A stretch of DNA of 64,000 bases from Rotaria macrura. Lineage: Eukaryota > Rotifera > Eurotatoria > Philodinida > Philodinidae. Every line of letters begins with the position of its first letter. Within the stretch, counting starts at the first letter, position 1. The notes beneath the pieces are model-generated. The model saw only the letters and a list, made by a program, of their open reading frames with translations. It was not told the DNA's origin and did not search any database. Positions 1-11,500 of the stretch are shown piece by piece. The stretch lies in contig OENT01000799.1 in NCBI GenBank assembly GCA_900239685.1, positions 1 through 64,000 on the forward strand, given 5' to 3'. The translations under genes and the position numbers were made by a program.

Positions 1-662
1 AGATGTATTTAAGCAGAATTGAAGAGGTGCTGTAATTTTGCATTACCCGCACCTTACAGTATTGAAAGTATTGTGTTGGTGTGAACCAAGAGTAAATAGC
101 AAGGTAAATGGTAATCCAAATTTTAGCTTTTTTACCAGAGTATTATGTATATATAAGTATTTTTAGAATAAATTTCGCTATTTTAACATTGATCGAATTT
201 CTGCCCACTTATCAGAATCTTCGTCAATCCAAGAGGCCATTAATCTGATCTAAAGTTTCATAGAGAACGATCAGTTAATAGTTTATTACACACATATGGG
301 TAGAAAAGTATTAGAATGTGAAAATATTTTCGATAAAAACACATGAATGGAATATGTAACAGAAATAAGAAAATTTTTAATCGGTTTTGTATCACAGTTG
401 AGATTTTCGTTAAAGCAATTACAAGACGAATGCTTGTTTCACAGAAAAAATATTACCAAATCCATTACAAGATATTATTTATCATGTTAACTCATTAACC
501 CAAGTAATAAAACGAATGGAAGGTTCAATAAACGAATACAGAAGATACTTCATAAATTCATATTTTTTCTATTTATAAAAACATTACACGAATCAGCACA
601 TACTTGCTTATTCGAAGCTGGTTCACAAATCATGATCAATGAAAAAGATGAAATAATATTTA

Positions 663-869
663 ACACCAGCCACTCATGTTTTAACTGGTGCAAGTCGAAA
701 TGCAATTGAACCTTATCTTTGTGGTTCCAAAGTTGGCACTATGGGCTATATGATAACAGAAAATGATACAGATATGTATTTTATTAGTGAAATCTATTTA
801 TTAAAAATGAAACCATCGCGTGATATTATGAATAATAAATCTCTCGATTTATTCTTCAAAACAGATTGA
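663..869 (+). pseudogene. Possible decayed coding fragment, family unknown
   Basis: A frame without stops runs for about 68 codons and ends in TGA. It reads like a real protein (it includes THVLTGASRNAIEPYLCG and a second stretch GTMGYMITENDTDMYF). The upstream ATG at about 631 lies in another frame, and the same style of sequence seems to continue after the stop in a shifted frame to about 1060, ending in a lysine-rich run. This suggests a gene broken by frameshifts and a stop. No start, splice site or family motif is recognised. It could equally be a chance open stretch in AT-rich DNA. Confidence 0.2.
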
Positions 870-1100
870 AGAACACTTGAAAAAACTCCTGAATAAGTTG
901 GTATTGTTATTATACGTCAAAGTTTCAAGATACTCAGTGAAAAGAAGAAAAAGAAAAAGAAAATGCAAAATCGTCTAATCGAGATCATGACGAACGAGAC
1001 ACTAGCGGCGAAAATATCAGCTTTAGCGTACCTCAATCAGAAATAGATTTTATATGTAAAACATAACATTAGTTATTTGACAGACTCAAGTATTTTCACT

Positions 1101-2592
1101 GAAGTTATATCTCAGATTTTTCTGTTGTTTTTTATATGCTGTCAGTGGTAACGAGTTTCGTAATATCTGAAACTTTCAGCCGAATCTGAACACTTTCTCC
1201 AATATCATTATTTAAAATACTAATAAAACTTTTAATGATAATAAGTATTTTCTCACTTCCTAAAGCTCTTTTATACATTTTCTTCGGAAATTGACATTTG
1301 TCCATTGAAATGTGAGAATTTTGGCTTATTCTCTTCTTATCATAGTTATAAGTGACTTCTACTGGCACGCGCAAGAAAATTAGACAATTTTCTTTAATTA
1401 GGCAAAATATATATTGAAACACAAAACCGACCCATATCTTTCCTTTTTGGCTTGTTGTTGGTAAACTATCGGTTTAGTTGTTTTCACGCGACAACAATGA
1501 TATGCAGTGATATTTTCACCAGATGCAGAACTCAAAATTTCACGTATTCGGAACACTTAAGAAATTAGAAGCTCATTTAGTCATTGATAGTGAATCCTAA
1601 AAAGTTCGTACCATAACAACCTAAACTCATAGAACAATTCGAACTGTTAGAATTCTTAGAAAAATTAGAGCTGAGAATTGTTAGACCTATTATGACTCTT
1701 ACGAGAGTTAGAGTCGGTAGAACCCTTAGAACGGATAGAAAAATTACAACTCTTAGAATTTTTAGTAATCTTGCAACTGTTCGAACAGTCAGAACTGCTG
1801 CAATAGTGAGGACTCTTAGAATAGTGAGAATTGTTAGAACAGTTAGAAATCTCAGAATGGTTTAAAGAGATCTAAAAATTGTGACAATTATAAGTGTTGT
1901 AACTGCGCTAAGCGTCTCAACAGTTCTCCATGTTCTAACTGCTCCATGTGCTCGAGGTGTTCTTAGAGTTCCAGCAGTTCTAAGAATTGTAACAGTTCTA
2001 AGAGTCTGAACAATTCTAAAAGTTCTGATTGTTTCAACAGCTTTTGAGAAGTCAGATTGCCGTTGTATGAATATATTAGGATTTACTTTAAATGAGAAAT
2101 GAGTTTCTAATTTTCTAATTGTTCCAAATTCGTGAAACGTGGACACATCTGAAACTTTTGAGCTCTGCATCTGGTGAAAATATCACTGCATATCATTGTT
2201 GTCGCGTGAAAACAACTAAACCGATAGTTTACCAACAACAAGCCAAAAAGGAAAGATATGGGTCGGTTTTGTGTTTCAATATATATTTTGCCTAATTAAA
2301 GAAAATTGTCTAATTTTCTTGCGCGTGCCAGTAGAAGTCACTTATAACTATGATAAGAAGAGAATAAGCCAAAATTCTCACATTTCAATGGACAAATGTC
2401 AATTTCCGAAGAAAATGTATAAAAGAGCTTTAGGAAGTGAGAAAATACTTATTATCATTAAAAGTTTTATTAGTATTTTAAATAATGATATTGGAGAAAG
2501 TGTTCAGATTCGGCTGAAAGTTTCAGATATTACGAAACTCGTTACCACTGACAGCATATAAAAAACAACAGAAAAATCTGAGATGTAACTTC
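1101..2592. mobile_element. Foldback element with 437-base inverted arms and 9-base arrays
   Basis: Two long arms, 1101-1537 and 2155-2592, are reverse complements. A 96-codon open frame (1132-1422 minus, 2271-2561 plus) translates identically in both arms and sits 31 bases from each outer end, so the arms have no net indels over that span. One mismatch is visible near the outer tip. Inside, from about 1628 to 1860 and again, inverted, from about 1865 to 2045, the DNA is an array of a degenerate 9-base word close to GAACTGTTA. No transposase frame and no clear target-site duplication are seen. The design matches the foldback class of non-autonomous DNA elements. The 96-aa product is not recognised and may not be made. 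Confidence 0.85.
1628..2045. repeat. Head-to-head degenerate 9-base satellite
   Basis: On the plus strand 1628-1860 parses in steps of nine as GAACTGTTA, GAATTCTTA, GAAAAATTA and similar, roughly 25 units with a few irregular ones. From about 2045 back to 1865 the minus strand shows the same word (GAACTGTTA, CAATTCTTA, GAACTGCTG), roughly 18 units. GAA and TTA are the conserved ends of the unit and the middle three bases vary. The array is the core of the foldback at 1101-2592. Read as protein it gives a pseudo-repeat of the LRT type, which is not taken as a gene. Confidence 0.85.
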
Positions 2593-2877
2593 GATTAATC
2601 AACCGTAATGACTGATTTTCTCATGCGTTTACTGTGTGGCGTATTTTTCGTTTATTGATATATATAAGCTTGTTATACTATTATTTACTCTATTGTTACT
2701 CTTGTAGTGTTTTTAGTTTCGTATTTCATGTATTGAGTAAAGAAATACGAGGTACAGCAAGCTAAGAGCATCGCTTCTTACTTATATACTTCTTGTTTTA
2801 TTGCTGAAGATCAAATTCTAACAAGCATGGTTGAATCAGCTCTTTAAACCAATCAGAATATCCCAGCTCGATCAAAA

Positions 2878-3130
2878 CGGACCACCGTAAGCAGTCGTAA
2901 CAGTATCGCAAACGGTCGTTTTTACATCGTATTCCACGGTTGAACGACCGTTTCCAGCTATATTATGGCGTTCAACATGGCCCGTATTACGGCCGTAAAC
3001 GGACACGGTATATACGCCGTAAAACCCTCGTAAAGACAGCGTAATACTATCGTATTCTATAGACCATACGGCCGTATTACTGACCATGTTAAAACGGGAT
3101 AATACGACACCGTAGCGGGCCGTGTTTTAT
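2878..3130. repeat. Cluster of CGTA words at helical spacing
   Basis: A GC-richer patch in AT-rich DNA is built from degenerate words such as ACGGCCGTA, CGTAACAG and ACGGTCGT, many of them palindromic. The CG dinucleotides fall at 2886, 2896, 2907, 2917, 2928 and at 3018, 3029, 3040, 3051, that is every 10-11 bases. No open frame or family motif explains it. It may be one end of a larger degenerate element shared with the neighbouring cluster at 3361-4187. Confidence 0.6.
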
Positions 3131-3360
3131 CGTATACGACCATTTACGGATCGTTCTGTTCGACCTGGGATCATTTTTCGTGCCCTATCATCAGGTCTGT
3201 TGCAAGTGGATGAGCAACGAAATACTTCCCGAGTCGTCAAAAATCTTCGTTTTTCTCGATCCAAGTTTATTGAATTTGCCAACCACTCTCCTCACAATGA
3301 TTCTGATTGAGGTAGACAAATTACCATCCTCCACCCATGTCGCCTCTTTTTTTGCAACTG

Positions 3361-4187
3361 CGCCGCATTTACGCGCAGAGCCAATTTTACCCCGCAATTA
3401 TGCGTAACTACGCCGCATTCATCGTAGTTTAGGTCTCTATAAGAAACTACGCTTACTGCGACGCAGACCAACGTAACTGCGTCGGAGTGATCGCATCGTA
3501 CGATCAGTTGTAAATGTAACTGACCAATTATAAATGATTCTTCCTTATTTATAATTGGTCACACTCGAGCATTAATACTTAGCCACAGAAAATCAGTATA
3601 AATAGCAGTGCTCGTCACATTTTCGTCCATAAATCATTTTACTTTAAACTGTAGAACACATATTTAATTTTTTTTTAAATTTTTTTCGATTTCAATTTTT
3701 TTAGTTGTTCAATTTTTGACACTTTTTTTCTTAAATTATTTAACAATTTTCTAAAATTTTTTTCCATTATTTATTAAATTTTTTAAAACGTTTTTAGATG
3801 TTGTATTTTTGATTTTTCTAGATATTTATTTTCCTTAATTTTTGAAATTTAAAATTTTTTTTAAGTTGTATTGTAGTAAATTAATTTTTTTTAAAATTTT
3901 TTGTAAAAATTTTAATTTTATAATTTTAAGTTTTTATTTTTTGTACGGAAAAAGTTTTTAAGCTCTCAATAAAAATACACATAAAATGATAACTTTATCT
4001 AAGTGATCTCTCGTATATATTGCAACGTAACTGTCACGCATAACTGCAATTCACTGGGACGCACTTTTGCGTAACTGTGCAATTTTTCGCCGTAACAACG
4101 CGTAACTGCGATTTTTTAATCGTAATTACGCATAACTACGTCGCAATTTTCTGTAATTACGGGTCACAGTGCGATCGCAGTTTCATC
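3361..4187. repeat. CGTAACTGCG word arrays flanking a T-rich core
   Basis: Two blocks, about 3361-3505 and 4026-4187, are made of variants of GCGTAACTGCG and its partial reverse complement. They flank about 350 bases of strongly T-biased plus strand (3600-3960). In the right block, CG sits at 4026, 4037, 4060, 4070, 4091, 4101, 4121, 4139 and 4160, mostly multiples of about 10.5. The paired blocks around a spacer look like the two ends of a non-autonomous mobile element. Termini, target duplication and relative orientation of the blocks could not be fixed because the words are nearly palindromic. Confidence 0.5.
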
Positions 4188-6785
4188 GTAATGAAACACA
4201 TGGGCATATTCCTGACTTCTTTGCGAAACCCCTGCCTACAATATGTAGACGTGATTTCTTTGTGATTGATCTAGTTTTCTTATGATTAGTATAGTAAGAA
4301 AACCAATATTGCTTTACATTGTAGTATGAATGAGATTAGCAAGTATGTTGTGTACCATGAATCTATTAATAACGATTCTATAAAAGTGATCTATAGTGCA
4401 TTGATACATTCAGTTGCTAAAGAAGTTGTCGGAAATTTTACCAAAGGAACTGTGATGGTTTGTAATGTCTTGGATCCATACTGGCTGCTGAGAATGTTTT
4501 GTATTTAGATCAAACGTTATAAAACTAAGTGTGAACGAAATTTTAATCCCATTCAAACCCCAAAAATACCGAAGCATCCTAAGTAGATGATAGGCTATTC
4601 GATAAACTTACCTAGTTTCTCTGGTTGCTTGTTGACTTTGACCATTTCATATTTTTGATCGAATTGAAAAGGAGCACAATGCTTTCTTCATTCTCGAGTT
4701 TTTTTCATTTTAATAAGTTGCGGTATTTTTAGCCCTACGTCATCAATAATTTATTTCACTGTACATGTGAACTGCCCTGAGATGAGATGAGGTTGAATGA
4801 TTTAAAATTGAGATCACATCACAATGGTCAAGAAAATATTTTAGGGTTTTTTCATTCTCATAGACATCATACATGAAGTCACAAGAACATGGGAACACAA
4901 ATGTGACCTATATGTTATACGAAATACATTAGCTTCATTACGAACTATTTTTTATTTCTAGCAAATGAAATCTTTCCAGAAACCATCTCGTAAAGTTGAA
5001 TTAACTACTAAATTTGTTAAATCCTAGTTAATGCAAGTTGTTATAATTTCTAGTCTATCAAGTCTTAAAAAACACTACGCGCTACTAATATTTTACGTTC
5101 ATTTACGGTATTAAAGATGATGAAATCGAACCTATGTTCGATTCGAAGTTTTCTTACTTACTTGCATAATTAAGCATCTATTATTTAGACGATTGGCATA
5201 AATCATCTTTTCTACTTTGTACTCAATTGTTTGCTTAAGTTTACCATAGGATTCAACCAAAACCAATTTCTTGTTATTCCATGGTATAATGAGAAATTCT
5301 TCTTTTGGTAGTATGGAAGTAGATCATGATGATGCTTGTCAATGGATGAAACTATTTTTCGTAGTTTCATATTGTCAGATCGACGCAGATCAAATAAAAA
5401 ATGATTGTAATATTCAGTTAAAATTAGATCAAGACGTGTCCCATCGCTATGAAAACGAATCTTACCTATTTCTTAATCATGGTTTACATGAGACTGGTGG
5501 GAAGAATTTTAACGTTAAAGAATAATCTAATAGATTGTACTGCTCGACAACAGATCCTTGACCCTCACTGCTTACTTTAAATCAACCATCGAAACATGAA
5601 CATGTCATTGATATGTACTGAAATGTTTTTACTGGAGGTAGCGGCTGGGATGTACTGGAATAGCCATGTTTAGCCGATAGTGTATATTGTAACTGAAAAT
5701 AAAAAACTGATTTTAATATGATGACCAACACATGTCGTGTATCTTATCAATATCTTGTGAAATATTTGATGCGATACGTCCTTCTACATCAACAAGAGAA
5801 AAACGATAGGATTTAAAACCAGTACATATCACTTATCAGCGTACATTGCCGAATTACATACCTTTGAAATCAACATGAAGTCTTGGTTTTGTTTCAAGCC
5901 ATTCTAATTCAATGGCGTAGCTATCATCGTGCTAATGTAGGTGACGAGGGTGAAATGGGGTCAACTACGGGCGTATTGTCAACAGCATACTTAATTGTCA
6001 TCACTGCAAGAGCAACAATAAAAACATATACGTCTTCAAAATACATACGATCTTATTGTGATTTCTTGGCACAGAGAAAATAATTTCCTTTTATTTAAAA
6101 AATAACTAACGTCATTTTTCTTGCCTGTCTACTATTTATGTGATAATGGGAATTGATACAAAGTTGAGAACACAGCAAAGAATTATTGGTATTTAAAAAA
6201 AATTGTATGCTATGCTCAAAGAATATCCAGAAAATATTTGTAATCAAACTTGAATATCAATATTTAAAGTTTAATAAACTCGTTGAAAGATTCAGTATCT
6301 ATAACTGCAATGTTCACCAATCTTCGTTTCAATAAAGAAGCACGGTAGCTCGATGAATTAGTTGTTATTTTTATTTTCAATCCATATATTATGGTCGGTA
6401 TAGCTGTTTTTCTAGGAAATCCCAATCAAATTTCGATGGGTGAACTAAGCGATAACAACTGATATAATTCAATAGTTCCAACTAACTCAGTTTTTCTTAT
6501 ATGAGATATATCTGAATGGCGGTGTGACCGTTCCATTACATCGCTCTTAAGATCCTTACTGGCATAATTGAATTGGTTCCATTCCATGAAAAATAATGGG
6601 AGAATACACATGCTTCTTTGCAATAAATTCAAAACTCATTTAAAATTTTCGTACGAAACGAAGACACCAGGGCAGTTTTTCAAGAGTTTAATAAACATGT
6701 TTTTAGTTTCTTAGAAACCCTAGAAAATATTTAAAAACGTTTCGTATTCTTTGCAGTCTTCAGAAATTTCGCTTAATTTCCTCAT
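4188..6785. other. Intergenic AT-rich DNA with weak coding fragments only
   Basis: No intact gene is visible. Two short open frames, 4326-4508 (60 codons from an ATG) and 5271-5525 (84 codons, including the stretch EVDHDDACQWMKLFFVVSYC), read somewhat like protein, but neither has recognisable motifs or connecting splice sites in phase. They may be remnants of one decayed gene or chance frames. Confidence 0.3.
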
Positions 6786-8018
6786 TAGGGTACGACTTTT
6801 TGCAACCGTACCCAACTCGAACAAGGATTATTTATCCGTACCCCACACGTTAGAACTCCGAATAGTATGGGATGGGACGAGAAACTCGGGCCATGGGACA
6901 AAGTTTCTTCATCAGCCCCATCCCATTCCATGGAATTAAAACGTCGGCCCATCCGTCCCATTGATTTAAGCATCGGTCCATCGCATCCCATGGGACCACT
7001 TTTAAAAACTTTTTTTCCCATCCCATCTCGTTCCATGGGATTTTCATGCAATATAAAAGCTTATCGTTTATCAAATATATTGCAAAATTTTCATATTGCT
7101 AAAAGCTCTTCATGTTTTTTCGCTTTTCAAATACAATCTATTTTAACAAATAGAAGAAGAATTAGGTTAGTTTCCTTATATCCTCGACAACCCTTAAAAA
7201 GTAATTAGCACAACAATAATACTTTAAAATCACATTGTTCTTAAAAGGACATGGACGTTTTTTTACTTCGCTTCTTGCCTTTCTGATTCGTCGCAACATT
7301 CAAGGATATGTAAAGTCGCAATGCATCGTAAAAGAACTGTTCTGTAGCTATATGATTTCATAGTGAGCCTGTGCGCAGAAAAGAAATCTTAGTTTCTTTA
7401 TGAGATTCAGCGGTATATTTAGATTCGTGAAAAGAAAATTCTCGAAATCCGAAGTTTCCGTCAACGCGATGAATACTTAGTAGTGCAACCAAAGCTATTA
7501 GAGATATTGCATATTTCAAATAATTGAGAAATTTTGGATATTAGATCATTTTTGGAAGCACCGAAAAATTCAGAACCCAAACGCTTGAAATGTCCGAAAC
7601 TTGCAAAATTTCTGTCTTTGGAAGTCTAAGCATTGCGAGAGATTCATGAGATTTTTTTCATAAAGGACCCATCATTATGATCCAGGAATGAATACATGAT
7701 CGAAGAACAACCCTTAATAGAAAACAAGAACAAAAGAATGAGATTGATTCTCGTCAATGTCTACGAACGTCATCTTTTATACAAAAAGTATCATAATCGG
7801 AAAATCCATAGAATATCCAACGGGACGAATCTTTCATCCCACGAATCGATGTTTCGCCCCAACACGCCCCATGGGATATTCAGGAGCGGTAATTTCGTCA
7901 CATGGGATAGAATGGGATGGGACGGGATTGTCCCATTCCATTCGGAGCTCTGCTAACCGTACCCATACATCCAGTACCGGGGCTCTACATACGTTAAATT
8001 CAGCCTAATTATACCCTA
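6786..8018. mobile_element. Foldback-type element with CCCATGGGA word arrays
   Basis: Both ends read TAGGGTA going inwards (6786-6792; reverse complement at 8012-8018). Further in, the ends share an inverted segment containing GTACC, then CTCCGAAT, then GGGATGGGAC (about 6835-6885 against 7905-7960). Subterminal blocks 6865-7040 and 7820-7945 are crowded with CCCAT, CCCATGGGA and GGGATGGGAC words in both directions. The middle is AT-rich and holds no transposase frame. This is typical of a non-autonomous DNA transposon with subterminal repeats. No convincing target-site duplication was seen, so the superfamily is left open. Confidence 0.65.
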
Positions 8019-8434
8019 CTTGTAATCGAAATTCAGAATGTCAGTTCACTATTTTATTCAGTAATATTGAATGAAAATGGAATAGTAATACTGAAATGAC
8101 AATTAGAAACAACGATGAAGAAATTCAAGAGGATCTCGTAAACCACGACCTGATGATTGTCATCTTGTCTCTAGCGTTCATTCAGTTTCGCTATATACTT
8201 TTTCACTAGTCGGCGAGCTAATTGAAATATATGATGAAGCCATAGCTAAACGAAATAGTTGTTTATAAACAACTAAATAAGTTTGCTAACAGTTCAACAT
8301 TTCAATGGCTTTGAGCATACGTGCGTCTTATTGATGCAATCTTTTACTTCATCGAACCGATCAGAATCATCATCCTCTCATGCGTCATCATTTTTCCCAT
8401 TGAATCATCTCAATACGTCGTTAGCAATAGGTAG

Positions 8435-8532
8435 AATATTACACGGGTACAGTTTTCTGTACCTGTACCCTTACCCGTATCTCTGACGCCCGTAACTCTG
8501 GCAGGGTATCCTACCCGTGGGTTGCAGTATTA
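8435..8532. repeat. Small palindromic cluster of GGGTAC words
   Basis: About 98 bases begin with AATATTACACGGGTA and end with the reverse complement of AATACTGCA followed by an ACGGGTA word. Between them GGGTA/TACCC appears repeatedly in both orientations. It is a miniature version of the inverted-end word clusters at 6786-8018 and 59336-59767. There is no coding content. Confidence 0.5.
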
Positions 8533-11500
8533 TATAATTTTTTCACACGTTTGAATTGAAATCATGAATACAACAAAATACTTCTTAAAATAGCACGTTC
8601 CAATGTCGGTCGCATCTCGTCCATTACTTTCCACTGAATTATAATCATATTTTGACATTCGAAAGATTGTCAAACTGTGACAATAGGTATCGAAGAGGAA
8701 AAGAATCACACTCATGCATGCGTCCACAATCTTCAAACCAAAACGGTGAAAATAAAAATCTAAAATATACATCGACGCTACTTTGTTTAACGCCAGACGA
8801 AATCTTTCTCAATAATATTTCTGATTTTCTGGAGAGAAGTCAGGTTAGNAAACAGAAACCGCTGTATTAGAGATAAACTGAGATATTTTATGTATAATTT
8901 AACGCTCAATACATTCATTCATGGGCTTGAGAATTCGTGGTCGAAATGTTGGCCTAAGCAAATGCTTTCATTTCTCATAAAACCCAAGTTATTTGGTAGA
9001 GGAAGAAATGATGGATTCTATTCATGATCTTCTTTCGGTCCCATTCACTCTTATGTTCTATTGCTCACGGATGAGGAAAAAAGAATTCATCACACATTTT
9101 GTGTGCTGATAGCGAGTCAAGTTTTTGGCATGTTCCATATTTGAATTGTAAAAGATCCATCGACTAATAAGGCCAAAATGGAATAAAGTCAAACAAAACA
9201 TTTCCTCTCGTTGCTCATCGAAGAAAATATCCCATAATAGCAGATTCTTGTTTATTATACGCATATATACTTGAAGGTTTTCTTAAAACAACAGGCACTC
9301 TCTCTGAATATAAAAAACAAATTCGTTCATTAAACATTTGTTACTCAAATTACTGACAACTTCACATCATTCAATTCTTTACTCAAACATATTCATTTTC
9401 ACAGACCATCACTATTGAGTCCACAAATGAAGAGTTCATGTTATTATCCTTGATTGGAAAATTGACCGGATGACTTGTCATTATTCTTGCCTGTCGATAA
9501 AATGAAAACTAAAGACTTTTGTCTCAATTCCTCATTGAAATTCATTTAGACGCGAAGTTTGATTTTTCGAACGATGAACTTTGATCTTGTTAAAATGAAA
9601 TTCACTCGTTTTATGTTTTTTTGCGTCAAGACGAATGGTTTAACTGTTCATTGATTGAGTGCAACAAAATAATTTCATGCATGACCAATCATCATTGTCA
9701 AAGCCGATTTAATACTTATTATCATTTCTTTTCATTAAGATTTTCATTTAAGATAATTGAGCGAACATGTTTTACGCGACGTATTCACAAAGCGATTACA
9801 TCACATTCGAAATTTTAAATGAGAATATATGACGATAAAGAAAATTATTTACATATGTTCACGTCTATCAGAGTTTGAAATTTCTACTAGTAAATGTTGT
9901 TTGTGGCTTCTTCGATTGTCTCGACAAAGCCTTAGTGGAAAAAAGAAGGGCCAAATATAATGAATCTCATCTGGTTTCATTACATCATTCTCTTGTCAGA
10001 ATCAGAAAAAGAAAAACCGATTATTCAACAAGCAACGTAATACGAAGTGTTATGTATTTTTTCCTCCTTCTCTGATTCAAAGCAAGTTTTCATTGAAATC
10101 AATGGTAATCTAATCGAGTTTGATACTAGATGCGATTGACAATGAGGTGTGTTTACCGACATAATTAAAAAGAAAGTCTGAAATGCATTATAGACAATTC
10201 CAATGCTGTTTATTAATGAGATATTTATTTGTGTGTCTGCATGCATCAACTTTTATTGATTGAAAACGACGTCGTCATTGGGTGCCAAATGCATATAGAC
10301 GATACAGCGATGATTTGAAAAAAAAAGTTTTATTCATTCTTGTTCTTTGATATGAATGTCTCCATTTTCTTTTATTTCTTCTTCATTCAGCGTCGGTCAA
10401 AAAATCTCCTCCTCTCCTCTCCCTCTTTCTCCTTTTCACACTCATTCGTTACTCAGATCGGTCGGACAGTTCAACAACGTGTATTTGCAACACATATTCC
10501 TTTGACTTATTCTCTTTATTTTTTCTCCTGTTCAAACTGGACACGCAATTTCAAATAGAATAAGAAAGAAAGAAAAAGGAACAAGAGAGAATAGTCGAGT
10601 GAAATTGTTTGAACATGTCACAAGTTTAGTTGGAATGAAATCATTGACTAGTTTATGGAGAGGTAAATTATTCTCTTCCCATTAAACTGTAGTTCGTTTT
10701 CTCTGACAAGTTACTCAGTGACAGTTGAAGGTTAAACTTTCTTCTCAATTGTTAAGACAATCTTAAATAGCCTTTTTTTAATTCTCCTTCTTCGTTCATT
10801 TCCTTGAGTCTCCGTTTTTGGTATAGATTGATTTCCTGTTTCTTCTTTTTATGGGACGAAGATGTAAATAGTTGTGTCAATTTTCTAAAGGTCACCTAAT
10901 GAGTAAGCTCCGTTTGTGTGAGGAAAATCAATATTGAAAAAGGATTTGTCTATTGTGATAAGATGACCAAGATTTGATACAATGAAAATATTGATTTCAT
11001 GTTCAATCGATGTGTTTATTACATACTTAGAATAAGTTTATTGGCATTAAATGCATTTTGAGATGGATGAATGATTACAATCAATAGATTTCATTTGTTC
11101 AAAGTATTTGAACAACACCTATTTATTTCGCAATTAATTCAAAGCAATCGAATTTCAATGCGTATTTTTGAAAATATTATTTTAATACCAAATAAAATAA
11201 CACTTTGAATTTAAGTAAGATTTTATTGCTTTTTAAAATTCATCTTTATTCAATGAAAAGTAACATGCTAATTTAACACACTTTGTTGTGTACTCGTTTA
11301 TGTCATCTTTTATTTCATCACTGTTATTGTCTCGTATTCAATCTGCAGGAGGTAGATTTTTATCATATATATGAACATCAATACAGATGCTAAGAACATC
11401 TCTTGACCTTCATTGTACTGTAAGACTCATTTCAATTACAATTCTTTTTCCTCTTTCTTCTCATCACATGTAGTTTTCTTTCTTCTTTTACAACATGTTC

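Noticed and set aside
6785-7208. Frames rich in Pro/Met/Gly such as 6785-7051 and 6867-7208
   Set aside because: They are translations of the CCCATGGGA repeats in several frames, not a protein.
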